DNA of 38,509 bases from Pseudoxanthobacter soli DSM 19599 (GCA_945898215.1 CAMDHY010000033.1:1-38509), one strand, 5' to 3'. Positions 1 to 7,793 are shown, counted from the first letter of the stretch. The notes: generated by a model from the letters alone, not told the origin. A program made the numbers and translations.

Positions 1-3
1 CCT

Positions 4-555
4 TCACAGGCACTTGAAGTGGTCGAAGGGCTCGCGGCAGGCCCGGCAGCGCCACAGCGCCTTGCAGGCGGTGGAGCCGAACTCGGCGAGCTTCTCGGTG
101 TCGGTCGAATTGCAGCGCGGGCAGGCGATCGTCTCGACGCCGAACAAAGCGCGGCGCGAGGCCTTCGGCGGCGGCGGGGCGATGCCGTACTCGGTGAGCT
201 TGCGGCGGCCCTCGGCGGTGATCCAGTCGGTCGTCCACGCCGGCGACAGCACCGTGCGGACGCGGGCGTCCGGCAGGCCGGCACGGGCGAGGGCCGTCTC
301 GACGTCGAGCGCAATCATCGCGGTGGCCGGGCAGCCGGTATAGGTCGGCGTCAGCAGCACCTCGAGGCGGCCGTCGGCGGCGATCTCGACGCCGCGCAGC
401 ACGCCGAGGTCTTCCAGAGTCAGCACCGGCACTTCGGGATCGAGCACGGCGGCGGCTGCCGCCCACGCCCGGGCGCGCAGCCCCTCAAAATCGCGGGCGC
501 GCAGCCCCTCGCCGGCGGCCGGCGCAGGGCCCGGCTCGACGAGGCGGGCGGCCAT
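4..555 (-). CDS. paaD: Phenylacetyl-CoA epoxidase accessory protein PaaD (MIP18/DUF59 family)
   Basis: The 183-residue product matches PaaD, which is needed for assembly or maturation of the PaaABC(D)E oxygenase that epoxidises phenylacetyl-CoA in the cytoplasm. The N-terminal half is a MIP18/DUF59 domain, with the typical stretches 'DPEVPVLTLEDLGVLRGV' and 'TPTYTGCPAT'. The C-terminal tail is a cysteine cluster (CPRC, then TACKALWRCRAC and a final KC), as expected for the metal-binding tail of PaaD. The ATG at 555 overlaps the paaC stop by one base (TGATG), so the two genes are translationally coupled and this start is secure. The gene ends three bases from the window edge; paaE, the reductase, would follow on the same strand outside it. 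Function is inferred from family and operon order. Confidence 0.93.
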   Translation of the reverse strand: MAARLVEPGPAPAAGEGLRARDFEGLRARAWAAAAAVLDPEVPVLTLEDLGVLRGVEIAADGRLEVLLTPTYTGCPATAMIALDVETALARAGLPDARVRTVLSPAWTTDWITAEGRRKLTEYGIAPPPPKASRRALFGVETIACPRCNSTDTEKLAEFGSTACKALWRCRACREPFDHFKCL

Positions 556-1331
556 CACCACGTCGCTCCCGGATAGGTGCGCGGCAGCGACTGCATTTCC
601 GCCAGCAGATGGCCGAGGTGCTCGGTGTGGCGGCCGCTGCGACCGCCCGTCTGCACGCCGAGCCCGGCCGGACGCGTCAGCGTCGCCTCGCCAAGCACCG
701 CATCGACCGTGGCGTCCCAGGTCGCCCGCAGGCTCGCCGGGTCGACGGCGGCGCCGGTCTCGACGACGGCGCGCTCCATCGCGTCCACCTCGAAGAGCTC
801 GCCGGTGTAGATCCACAAGGCCTCCAGCGCGCCGGCGGCGCGATGGTGGCTCTCCTGCGTGCCGTCGCCGAGGCGGATCAGCCATTCGGCGGCATGACGA
901 AGGTGGTAGGCGCTCTCCTTCTCCGCCTTGGCGGCGATCTCGGCGAGCCGCGGGTCGGTCGAGGCGGTCATCGCCCGCCAGTAGGGGTCGGCGAAGGCGG
1001 CGTAGAGGAACTGCCGGACGATCGTTTCGGCGAAGTCGCCGTTCGGCTGCTCGACCAAGAGCAGGTTGCGGTACTGGCGGCTGTCGCGCAGGAAGGCCAG
1101 CGCATCCTCGTCGTGGCCGGAGCCCTCGATCTCGCCGGCATAGGCGTAGAGGGTGCGCGCCTGGCCGATGAGGTCGAGGGCGACGTTCGCCAGCGCGATG
1201 TCCTCCTCCAGCATCGGCGCGTGGCCGCACCACTCCGACAGCCGGTGGCCGAGCACCAGCGCGTCATCGGCGCGCCGGAGCACGGTGCCGACGAGGGGCG
1301 TCTCGGAGAGGGTGATCGAGGTGGTGGGCAT
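555..1331 (-). CDS. paaC: 1,2-phenylacetyl-CoA epoxidase structural subunit PaaC
   Basis: The 258-residue protein is the ferritin-like subunit that forms the catalytic core with PaaA but carries no di-iron centre itself. Recognisable family segments are 'ALVLGHRLSEWCGHAP' near the N-terminus, 'NVALDLIGQARTLY' and 'ESAYHLRHAAEWLIRLGDGT' in the middle. The length agrees with known PaaC proteins (about 250 residues). The start ATG at 1331 was chosen because the protein then begins MPTTSITL, shortly before the first conserved helix; the longer open frame upstream reads through low-complexity intergenic DNA. The 76 bases separating it from paaB contain a degenerate GGCAGTCGG/GTCGG repeat. It lies in the paaABCD operon and overlaps paaD by one base. 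Confidence 0.93.
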   Translation of the reverse strand: MPTTSITLSETPLVGTVLRRADDALVLGHRLSEWCGHAPMLEEDIALANVALDLIGQARTLYAYAGEIEGSGHDEDALAFLRDSRQYRNLLLVEQPNGDFAETIVRQFLYAAFADPYWRAMTASTDPRLAEIAAKAEKESAYHLRHAAEWLIRLGDGTQESHHRAAGALEALWIYTGELFEVDAMERAVVETGAAVDPASLRATWDATVDAVLGEATLTRPAGLGVQTGGRSGRHTEHLGHLLAEMQSLPRTYPGATW

Positions 1332-1407
1332 GGGACGGGTTCCGGCAGCGGGCAGTCGGAGGTCGGCAGTCGGGAGTCTGCGGGTGAACGCGGGTCGCGC
1401 CCGACCG

Positions 1408-1695
1408 TCACATGTGGCCGACTTCGTCGGGGATCTCGTAGAAGGTCGGGTGCCGGTAGATCTTCGAGGCGGTCGGCTCGAACAACATCTCCTTCTCCGA
1501 CGGATCGGAGGCGGTGATGGCGTTGGACGGTACCACCCAGATCGACAGCCCCTCGCCGCGCCGCGTGTAGACGTCGCGCGCCGCCTGCAGCGCCATCTCG
1601 GCGTCGGCGGCATGAAGCGAGCCGACGTGCTTGTGCGACAGCCCGTTGCGGGAGCGGATGAACACCTCCCAGAGCGGCATCCTGGCTTCGGTCAT
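1408..1695 (-). CDS. paaB: 1,2-phenylacetyl-CoA epoxidase subunit PaaB
   Basis: The 95-residue protein is PaaB, the small subunit that bridges PaaAC heterodimers in the epoxidase complex. The family signatures 'LWEVFIRSRNGLSHKHVGSL', 'HAADAEMALQAARDVYTRR', 'SIWVV' and 'YRHPTFYEIPD' are all present, and the length equals that of the E. coli protein. Start choice: the frame could open at a GTG three codons earlier (1704), but that GTG lies inside a strong ribosome-binding site (AAGGTGAGG) placed correctly for the ATG at 1695, so the ATG is used. About 200 bases holding a paired palindromic repeat separate it from paaA, which is unusually long inside a paa operon. Confidence 0.94.
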   Translation of the reverse strand: MTEARMPLWEVFIRSRNGLSHKHVGSLHAADAEMALQAARDVYTRRGEGLSIWVVPSNAITASDPSEKEMLFEPTASKIYRHPTFYEIPDEVGHM

Positions 1696-1748
1696 GATCC
1701 TCACCTTCGTTCGTTCGTTTGTCTTTGGGGCGCTTCCCCATTCACCGA

Positions 1749-1868
1749 GTCATTCCCGGGCTTGTCCCGGGAACCCATGACTCTCGGCGGGGTGTCGCCC
1801 CTGCGGCTCATCCTCTAACCGGCGACTCGCGGCACCCGATGGGTTCCCGGGACAAGCCCGGGAATGAC
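1749..1868. repeat. Intergenic palindrome pair, family A (paaA-paaB gap)
   Basis: Two roughly 30-base GC-rich elements stand head to head here. The left copy (1749-1781) is itself partly palindromic (TTCCCGGG...CCCGGGAA), and the right copy (1839-1868) is its exact reverse complement over about 30 bases. Transcribed, the pair could form a 30-base-pair stem with a loop of roughly 57 bases inside the paa mRNA. A related pair lies at 3016-3133. The arrangement resembles paired REP/BIME-type elements. It may stabilise or partly terminate the transcript between paaA and paaB; that role is inference. Confidence 0.85.
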
Positions 1869-1900
1869 TTCGGATAGGGCAGGCGAGGATTGGGAAACCC

Positions 1901-2908
1901 TCAGGCCGCCTGCTTCTCCGCGTCGGCCTTTCGCGCCCGGCGCTTCTCGGCGAAAGCGAGGGCCGCCTCGCGCACCCAGGCGCCGTCGGCGTGGGCCTTG
2001 CGGCGCACCCGCAGGCGGTCGCGGTTGCACGGGCCGTTGCCGGCGAGTACCTGGCGGAACTCCTCCCAGTCGATCTCGCCGAAGCGCCAGTGGCCGGAGG
2101 CCTCGTCGAAGGCAAGCTCCGGGTCCGGCGGCGTCAGGCCGAGGAAGTGCGCCTGCGGCACGGTGGCGTCGACGAACTTCTGGCGCAGCTGGTCATTGGA
2201 GAAGCGCTTGATCTTCCAGCGCGTCGAGGCATCAGAATGCTGGCTCTCGCCGTCCGGCGGACCGAACATCATCAGGCACGGCCACCACCAGCGGTTCAGC
2301 GCATCCTGGGCGAGCGCCTTCTGCTCGGCCGTGCCGGCCGAGAGCGTCAGCATGATCTCGTAGCCCTGGCGCTGGTGGAAGCTCTCCTCCTTGCAGATGC
2401 GGATCATCGCACGGGCATAGGGCCCGTAGGAGCAGCGGCAGAGCGGGATCTGGTTCATGATCGCCGCGCCGTCGACCAGCCAGCCGATGGCGCCGATGTC
2501 GGCCCAGGTCAGCGTCGGGTAGTTGAAGATCGAGGAATACTTGGCCTTGCCCGACAGGAGCTGGTCGACGACCTCCTCGCGCGACACGCCGAGGGTCTCG
2601 GCGGCAGCGTAGAGGTAGAGGCCGTGGCCGCCCTCGTCCTGCACCTTGGCGAGGAGCGCCGCCTTGCGCTTCAAGGACGGCGCGCGGGTGATCCAGTTGC
2701 CCTCCGGCAGCATGCCGACGATCTCGGAGTGTGCGTGCTGGGAGATCTGGCGGACGAGGGTGCGCCGGTAGGCCTCGGGCATCCAGTCGTTCGGCTCGAT
2801 GCGCTGTTCGTCGTCGACGCGCGCCTGGAAGGCGGCGGATTTCGCCGTCTCCTCCGCGCTCAGCGGCTGCGCGACGGCGTCCCGCGCATTGAGGGCCTGA
2901 GTGTACAT
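1901..2908 (-). CDS. paaA: 1,2-phenylacetyl-CoA epoxidase catalytic subunit PaaA
   Basis: The 335-residue protein is PaaA, the di-iron catalytic subunit that converts phenylacetyl-CoA to its ring-1,2-epoxide, the committed step of the aerobic CoA-dependent phenylacetate pathway. Both iron-ligand ExxH motifs of this ferritin-like family are visible: DEGGH (about E92/H95) and EESFH (about E175/H178). Other family segments are '[12 protein letters not shown]', '[20 protein letters not shown]' and '[14 protein letters not shown]'. The ATG at 2908 is preferred over the in-frame GTG at 2914 because GGAGGAG lies at a better distance; the GTG would add two residues. It is the first gene of the paaABCD operon, behind an AT-rich promoter region with a likely PaaX operator. 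Confidence 0.95.
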   Translation of the reverse strand: MYTQALNARDAVAQPLSAEETAKSAAFQARVDDEQRIEPNDWMPEAYRRTLVRQISQHAHSEIVGMLPEGNWITRAPSLKRKAALLAKVQDEGGHGLYLYAAAETLGVSREEVVDQLLSGKAKYSSIFNYPTLTWADIGAIGWLVDGAAIMNQIPLCRCSYGPYARAMIRICKEESFHQRQGYEIMLTLSAGTAEQKALAQDALNRWWWPCLMMFGPPDGESQHSDASTRWKIKRFSNDQLRQKFVDATVPQAHFLGLTPPDPELAFDEASGHWRFGEIDWEEFRQVLAGNGPCNRDRLRVRRKAHADGAWVREAALAFAEKRRARKADAEKQAA

Positions 2909-2938
2909 CGGCACGCTCCTCCCGAAGGCTTGTTGACC

Positions 2939-2981
2939 TCAATATGTCACGGAATTTTTCAAGTTCAAGTTTTTTCGTAAC
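2939..2981 (-). promoter_or_regulatory. Probable paaA promoter with overlapping inverted-repeat operator
   Basis: This is the most AT-rich stretch near the operon. Reading the minus strand, TTGAAC (2963-2968) followed by ATATTG/TATTGA (2939-2945) at 17-18 bases makes a plausible -35/-10 pair about 30 bases upstream of the paaA start. An imperfect inverted repeat brackets the -35: GTCACGGAA at 2946-2954 and TTCGTAAC at 2974-2981, with A/T runs between. PaaX proteins repress paa operons by binding such a site and are released by phenylacetyl-CoA. Assigning this site to PaaX is inference from position. Confidence 0.5.
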
Positions 2982-3015
2982 ACGTTGACCCCCGCCGTCG
3001 ATCTCGACCCCCTCC

Positions 3016-3133
3016 GCATGGGTTCCCGGCCTTGTGCCGGGAACCCATGCACCGCCGCCCCGCGGGATCCGCAGGGTGTGGGGCGTGGTGCTTGCCGAGA
3101 GGGGTAGGTTCCCGGGACAAGCCCGGGAATGAC
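3016..3133. repeat. Intergenic palindrome pair, family A (paaX-paaA gap)
   Basis: The left element (3016-3050) is a perfect hairpin: GCATGGGTTCCCGG, seven bases, then its reverse complement. The right element (3105-3133) matches the right copy of the pair at 1749-1868 in all but its first bases. The pair sits between the paaX stop and the paaA promoter, where it could end paaX transcription read in the same direction; this use is inferred. The two paired loci share elements but not the spacer between them. Confidence 0.8.
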
Positions 3134-3153
3134 TACGGAGAGGTGAGCGCCGC

Positions 3154-4083
3154 TCACCCGCTCCCGCCGAACCTCCGGTGAAACGCCGCGTCCGGCGCCG
3201 GCAGCGGGCCGCGATCGTCGACGGCGTTTGCGTCGAGCCATCGCTCCGACGCCGGCACCAGCCGCCGGTAGACGCCGGCGCAGAGCGCCCGGGCCGCCGG
3301 CGCCGGCCAACCCTCAGGGCAAAGCTCCGCCGGCAGCAGCGGGTCCTTGAGGATCGCCCGGCGGTATTCGTGGACGATGAGGATGCGGGCGATCAGCGCC
3401 TCGAGATCGGTGAACGCCGCGCCCCCGTCGAGCGCGTCCGCCACCGGGGCGACGGCGTCCACGACCTGGGCGTAGCGCTCCGCCACCTCCGAGAGCGGCC
3501 AGGCGAGCGCCGCGAGCCGCCGCAAGGTCTCCGGCTCCCCGGTCGCCGTCAGCACCAGCGCGCCGTCGTCACTCTCCGCCGAAAGCGCTCCGAGTGCATC
3601 GTCGACGCCGGTCCCGCGTGCGGCCGACGCCCCGGAGGCCGTCTCCGGCGTCACCGCCACCGTCGGCGCGATCGTCCCCCAGCCGGCATCCGTCAGCGCC
3701 CCGCGCAGCGCCGCCCGGTCGCCGTTCGGCGCCACCACCGCAAGCTTCAGCGCCCCGGTCCACGGCGCCGGCGCGCCACCATAGATGCGGCGGGTAGCCT
3801 CGGCGAAGGTGGCGCGGCCCTTCTCCGACAGCCGGTAGTAGCTGTTGCGGCCGATCTTCTCCCGCATCAGCCAGTCGTCGGCGGCAAGCCGCGACACCGC
3901 CGTGCGCACGACACCGTCGCCGACCCCCATCGCCTTCAGGATCTCGACGAGCGTCCCGAGCCACACCGTGCCACCGCGCGGCACGATGGCATCGCCGAAG
4001 ATCGTCACGATCAGCGAGCCGGTGCGCGAGGGCGCGGCGGCAAGACGACCGAGCAGCGGTTCGAGGATGGAGGCGGGCGGCAT
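3154..4083 (-). CDS. paaX: PaaX-family transcriptional repressor of phenylacetate catabolism
   Basis: The 309-residue protein has the PaaX layout: an N-terminal winged-helix DNA-binding domain (about residues 15-95, including 'SLIVTIFGDAIVPRGGTVWL' and 'GVVRTAVSRLAADDWL'), then a ligand-sensing middle and a C-terminal domain ('VHEYRRAILKDPLLPAELCP GW', spaced here for length). PaaX represses paa genes and is released by phenylacetyl-CoA. The start ATG at 4083 gives MPPASILEPLL, which is typical, and has GGAG five bases upstream; the frame stays open for another 14 codons. It lies upstream of paaA on the same strand, about 245 bases away, with the candidate operator between. The middle region is rich in Ala, Gly and Asp and somewhat more diverged than the ends. 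Confidence 0.9.
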   Translation of the reverse strand: MPPASILEPLLGRLAAAPSRTGSLIVTIFGDAIVPRGGTVWLGTLVEILKAMGVGDGVVRTAVSRLAADDWLMREKIGRNSYYRLSEKGRATFAEATRRIYGGAPAPWTGALKLAVVAPNGDRAALRGALTDAGWGTIAPTVAVTPETASGASAARGTGVDDALGALSAESDDGALVLTATGEPETLRRLAALAWPLSEVAERYAQVVDAVAPVADALDGGAAFTDLEALIARILIVHEYRRAILKDPLLPAELCPEGWPAPAARALCAGVYRRLVPASERWLDANAVDDRGPLPAPDAAFHRRFGGSG

Positions 4084-4125
4084 CTGGGCTCCGGCTGAGA
4101 TCGCGCCGCGCCATATCACGCGCAC

Positions 4126-4245
4126 CCCTCAGCCGTCATGGCCCGGCTTGACCGGGCCATCCATCCTAGCACCGACAGGCGTTGGCACTCGCGATGGATC
4201 GCCCGGTCAAGCCGGGCGATGACGGAGTGAGTTTGGCAAAGGACC
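4126..4245. repeat. Composite intergenic repeat, family B, copy 1
   Basis: A 120-base element contains two opposed palindromic arms (4129-4168 and 4194-4228, each built on GCCCGG(C/T)...GACCGGGC) and ends in GGCAAAGGACC. The same composite, in the same orientation and including this tail, recurs at 5121-5242. The two copies flank the Lrp-type regulator gene. The arms match best; the middle has diverged. Confidence 0.88.
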
Positions 4246-4352
4246 AGAGAGGGCTGGCGATCTGCCGCCTGACCTCAGCTGGCATGCCGAACCGATGGTG
4301 GCTCAAGATCGCTTCGCGGCATAGCACGCGGGCGGCGCGGACCGGGAGGTGG

Positions 4353-4823
4353 TCAGGCGATCGGCAGCACGCTCGTGTACTTCACCTGCCCGAGAGCAAA
4401 ACTCGATTCGATCGACTGCACGCCGTCGAGTCGCGTCAGCTTGCCCTTCAGGAAGGCCTCGTAGGCCTCCAGGTCCGGCACGACGACGCGCAGGAGATAG
4501 TCGCGCGGGCCGGTCATCAGGTAGCACTCCAGCACCTCCGGCCAGCGGGCGATAGCGGCGGCGAAGCGGTCGAGTTCCTCCTCGCGCTGGCGTTCGAGCT
4601 TCACCGAGACGAAGACGCTGACCGGCAGCCCGACCGCCTTCTGGTCGACGACGGCGACATAGCGGCGGATGATTCCGGCCTCCTCCAGCAGGCGAATGCG
4701 CCGCAGGCACGGCGAGGCGGTGAGCCCGACCCGCTCGGCGAGCTCCTGCGCCGTGATCCGCCCCTCCTGCTGCAGCACGGTGAGGAGTTTCCGGTCGATC
4801 GCGTCGAGGGTGGGGGTCGTCAT
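4353..4823 (-). CDS. Lrp/AsnC-family transcriptional regulator
   Basis: The 156-residue protein is a full-length Lrp/AsnC regulator: an N-terminal helix-turn-helix (about residues 5-55, with 'ITAQELAERVGLTASPCLRR') and a C-terminal RAM/AsnC ligand-binding domain (about 65-150, with 'VLECYLMTGPRDYLLRVVV'). Such proteins form dimers or octamers and sense amino acids or their catabolites. The ATG at 4823 gives the standard MTTPTLDAIDRKLL start; the reading frame continues 20 codons further into a repeat, and that extension is unlikely to be coding. No clear Shine-Dalgarno precedes the ATG. It is divergent from the E1-type dehydrogenase gene at 5394. That arrangement recalls mdeR/mdeB of Pseudomonas putida, so local control of that gene is likely; the ligand is unknown. 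Confidence 0.88.
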   Translation of the reverse strand: MTTPTLDAIDRKLLTVLQQEGRITAQELAERVGLTASPCLRRIRLLEEAGIIRRYVAVVDQKAVGLPVSVFVSVKLERQREEELDRFAAAIARWPEVLECYLMTGPRDYLLRVVVPDLEAYEAFLKGKLTRLDGVQSIESSFALGQVKYTSVLPIA

Positions 4824-4876
4824 GGGGAGGTCCGATCGCGGGGTGGGGCCGTCGTCCGCTTGCTCTTCATCTGCGG

Positions 4877-5033
4877 TCGTCATCCCGGCCCAGCGAGGCG
4901 CAGCCGAGCGCCGAGCCGGGACCCAGCGTCAGGGTCCGCGCGGATGCTCGGCTTTCGTGCCGCGCTTTGCGCGACCAGTCTCGCGCTGGGCCCCGGATCA
5001 ACGCTCGCCTTCGGCTCGCTTGTCCGGGGTGAC
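4877..5033. repeat. Intergenic inverted repeat pair, family C
   Basis: Two roughly 50-base halves face each other: 4877-4929 begins GTCGTCATCCCGG and ends CCGGGACCCAGCG, and 4983-5033 begins CGCTGGGCCCCGG and ends TCCGGGGTGACG. Each half is the approximate reverse complement of the other, with the variable part in the centre of each half. The unit sits directly upstream of the Lrp-type gene, so any promoter of that gene must lie in or beside it. Confidence 0.75.
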
Positions 5034-5120
5034 GCCGACGGAGAGGTAGGACACCGCGTGCTCGCTCCGCCCCGTTCCGTCGCACGTGTCCTCGAACCAT
5101 TCCGCCGGGCAACCCTCAAA

Positions 5121-5242
5121 CCCCTCAGCCGTCATGGCCCGGCGTGACCGGGCCATCCATCCCAACCTCTGCAGACGTTGGCATTCTGGATGGATCGCCC
5201 GGTCAAGCCGGGCGATGACGGAGTGGGGGATGGCAAAGGACC
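5121..5242. repeat. Composite intergenic repeat, family B, copy 2
   Basis: This is a 122-base direct copy of the element at 4126-4245. The palindromic arms at 5125-5164 and 5188-5225 are nearly identical to copy 1, and the end GGCAAAGGACC is shared. Together with families B (fragment) and C it fills most of the 570-base gap between the Lrp-type gene and the E1 gene; I see no further gene there. Confidence 0.88.
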
Positions 5243-5292
5243 CGAGACTCTCGTGATTCCGAGTTCCCTCCGTGACGGAATCCACCACAAGC

Positions 5293-5317
5293 GCCATCCA
5301 TCCTAGCGAACATTGGC
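5293..5317. repeat. Truncated fragment of repeat family B
   Basis: The 25 bases starting GCCATCCATCCTAGC and ending ATTGGC match the inner part of family B copy 1 (4157-4187), without the palindromic arms. It appears to be a decayed or partial third copy about 80 bases upstream of the E1 gene start. Confidence 0.5.
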
Positions 5318-5393
5318 CGAAACCGCGATCGTCCCGGTGCTATCCTCGCGCCCGCACCGGCCGCGACGGGCCGGGCGGGGCAGGAGACCACCC

Positions 5394-7793
5394 GTGACCG
5401 ACGCCGACCGCGCCTGCCTCGCCGACCTCACGCGCAAAGTGCTGTGGCTCTCCACCTGGACGATCCACCACGCCAACCACGTCCGACCCAACGAGGACGG
5501 GCTGAAGGTCGGCGGCCACCAGGCCTCCTCCGCCTCGCTCGCCACCATCCTGTCGGCGCTCTATTTCGCCGTGCTCAGGCCCGAGGACCGCGTCGCGGTG
5601 AAGCCGCACGCGAGCCCGGCCTTCCACGCCATCCAGTACCTCCTCGGCAACCAGACGAAGGAGAAGCTCGAGCGCTTCCGCGCCTACAAGGGTGCGCAGT
5701 CCTATCCCTCGCGGACGAAGGACGTCGACGACGTCGACTTCTCCACCGGCTCGGTCGGCCTCGGCGTGGCGCAGACGCTGTTTGCGAGCCTGGTGCAGGA
5801 CTACGTCCACGCCCACGGCTGGGCGAAGGGCCGCCGCGAGGGCCGCATGGTGGCGCTGATCGGCGACGCCGAGCTCGACGAGGGCAACATCTTCGAGGCG
5901 CTGCTGGAGGGCTGGAAGCAGGGCCTGCGCAACACCTGGTGGATCATCGACTACAACCGCCAGAGCCTCGACGCCGTGGTGCGGGAAGGCCTCTACCAGC
6001 GCTTCGAGGCGATCTTCACCGCCTTCGGCTGGCAGGTGGTGACGCTGAAATACGGCTCGCTGCAGCAGGCCGCCTTCCGCGAGCCCGGCGGCGAGCGGCT
6101 GAAGGCGTGGATCGACGCCTGCCCGAACCCGCTCTATTCGGCGCTGGTCTTCCAGGGCGGCGCCGCCTGGCGCAAGCGGCTCACCGACGAACTTGGGGAC
6201 CAGGGACCGGTGTCGGCGCTGCTCGACCGGCGCTCCGACGCCGAGCTCGCCGCTCTGATGGGCAACCTCGCCGGCCACGACCTGCCGTCGCTGGTGGACG
6301 CTTTCCAGGCGATCGACCACGACCGGCCGGTGGTCTTCATCACCTACACCATCAAGGGCCACGGCCTGCCGCTCGCCGGCCACAAGGACAACCACGCCGG
6401 GCTGATGACGCCCGACCAGCTGGAGACCTTCCGCACGGCGATGGGCGTGCGCCCCGGCCACGAGTGGGACCGATTCGAGGGCCTGAAGACGCCGGCGAAG
6501 GAGCTCGAGCGCTTCCTCGCCCACGTGCCGTTCAATGCCGAGGGCCGGCGGCGGCTCGAGGCCGCCACCGTGCCGGTGCCGGACGCGCTGGAGGTGCCGA
6601 AGCAGGCGGAGCTCTCCACCCAGCAGGGTTTCGGGCTGATCCTCAACGAGATCGCCCGCTCGGACTCCGCACTCGCCGCCCGCATCGTCACCACGGCGCC
6701 GGACGTGACGGTGTCGACCAACCTCGGCGCCTGGGTGAACCGGCGCGGCCTGTTCGCCCGCGAGGAGATGGCCGACACCTTCCGCCAGGAGCGCATTCCG
6801 TCCACCTTCACCTGGGCCTTCTCGCCGAAGGGCCAGCACATGGAGCTCGGCATCGCCGAGATGAACCTCTTCATCCTGCTCTCGGCGCTCGGCCTGTCGC
6901 ACTCGCTGTTCGGTGAGCGGCTGATCCCGATCGGCACGCTCTACGACCCCTTCATCATGCGCGGCCTCGATGCCCTCAACTACGCCTGCTACCAGGACGC
7001 CCGCTTCGTGCTGGTGGCGACGCCCTCGGGCCTGACGCTGGCGCCGGAGGGCGGCGCCCACCAGTCGATCGCAACGCCGCTGATCGGCATGGCCCAGGAC
7101 GGGCTCGCTGCCTTCGAGCCGGCCTTCGTCGACGAGCTCGCCGTGATGCTGCGCTTCGCCTTCGACTACCTGCAGCGCGACGGCGGCGCCGGTGGCGCCG
7201 AGCCCAATGAGCGGACGTGGCTGCGCGACGAGACCGGCGGCTCGGTCTATTTGCGGCTGTCCACCCGCGCGCTGGAGCAGCCGCAGCGGGCGATGACGCC
7301 GGAGCTGGCGGAGGGCATCGTCGACGGCGCCTACTGGCTGCGCGAGCCGGGCCCGAACGCCGAGATCGTCGTCGCCTTCATGGGCGCCATCGCGCCGGAG
7401 GCGATCGCCGCCGTCGGGCTGATGGCCGAGGACCGCCGCGACGTCGGGCTGCTCGCCGTCACATCGGCCGACCGCCTCAACGCCGGCTGGACGGCGGCGA
7501 GCCGGGCCCGCGAACGCGGCCTCGTCCACGCCAAGAGCCACGTCGAGCGCCTGTTCGAGCGCCTCCCCCGCCATTGCGGTCTCGTCACCGTCCTCGACGG
7601 CCACCCGGCGACGCTCGCCTGGCTCGGGTCCGTCGCCGGCCACCGGGTCCGCTCGCTCGGCGTCGAGCATTTCGGCCAGACCGGCAACCTCCCCGACCTC
7701 TACCGCGCCTACGGCCTCGACGCCGCGGCGATCGTCGCCGCGGCAGAGGCTCTGGCGCCCGGAAGACCGATTCGCCACCTGAAGGCCCTCTGA
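5394..7793 (+). CDS. Homodimeric-type 2-oxo-acid dehydrogenase E1 (AceE/MdeB-like, transketolase fold)
   Basis: The 799-residue thiamine-diphosphate enzyme resembles the single-chain E1 of the AceE type, slightly shorter than E. coli AceE (887). The ThDP/Mg motif GDAELDEGN lies at about 157-165, followed by the ligand Asn in 'DYNRQS' (about 188). 'VGGHQASSAS', 'KPHASPAFHAIQYLLG', 'SYPSRTKDVDDVDFSTGSVG' and 'YTIKGHGLPLAGHKDNH' are typical of the family. The GTG at 5394 is chosen because AGGAG lies seven bases upstream; the 27 open codons before it are Arg/Pro-rich and non-conserved. The neighbouring divergent Lrp-type gene suggests an MdeB-like enzyme acting on 2-oxobutyrate or another amino-acid-derived 2-oxo acid rather than housekeeping pyruvate. 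No E2 or E3 gene is nearby. Substrate assignment is inference. Confidence 0.82.
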   Translation: MTDADRACLADLTRKVLWLSTWTIHHANHVRPNEDGLKVGGHQASSASLATILSALYFAVLRPEDRVAVKPHASPAFHAIQYLLGNQTKEKLERFRAYKGAQSYPSRTKDVDDVDFSTGSVGLGVAQTLFASLVQDYVHAHGWAKGRREGRMVALIGDAELDEGNIFEALLEGWKQGLRNTWWIIDYNRQSLDAVVREGLYQRFEAIFTAFGWQVVTLKYGSLQQAAFREPGGERLKAWIDACPNPLYSALVFQGGAAWRKRLTDELGDQGPVSALLDRRSDAELAALMGNLAGHDLPSLVDAFQAIDHDRPVVFITYTIKGHGLPLAGHKDNHAGLMTPDQLETFRTAMGVRPGHEWDRFEGLKTPAKELERFLAHVPFNAEGRRRLEAATVPVPDALEVPKQAELSTQQGFGLILNEIARSDSALAARIVTTAPDVTVSTNLGAWVNRRGLFAREEMADTFRQERIPSTFTWAFSPKGQHMELGIAEMNLFILLSALGLSHSLFGERLIPIGTLYDPFIMRGLDALNYACYQDARFVLVATPSGLTLAPEGGAHQSIATPLIGMAQDGLAAFEPAFVDELAVMLRFAFDYLQRDGGAGGAEPNERTWLRDETGGSVYLRLSTRALEQPQRAMTPELAEGIVDGAYWLREPGPNAEIVVAFMGAIAPEAIAAVGLMAEDRRDVGLLAVTSADRLNAGWTAASRARERGLVHAKSHVERLFERLPRHCGLVTVLDGHPATLAWLGSVAGHRVRSLGVEHFGQTGNLPDLYRAYGLDAAAIVAAAEALAPGRPIRHLKAL

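Noticed and set aside
4-1613. Extended open frames running through paaD-paaC and upstream of paaC
   Set aside because: These join one real gene to out-of-frame translation of its neighbour. The conserved N-termini and the TGATG junction define the true starts at 555 and 1331.
4126-5317. The repeats as ends of an insertion sequence or transposon
   Set aside because: There is no transposase gene, and the copies are direct composites of palindromes rather than terminal inverted repeats with target duplications.
5340-7778. An 812-codon open frame antisense to the E1 gene
   Set aside because: It mirrors the E1 gene in a frame where GC-rich third positions suppress stops. Its translation has no family features, and the sense protein is fully conserved.
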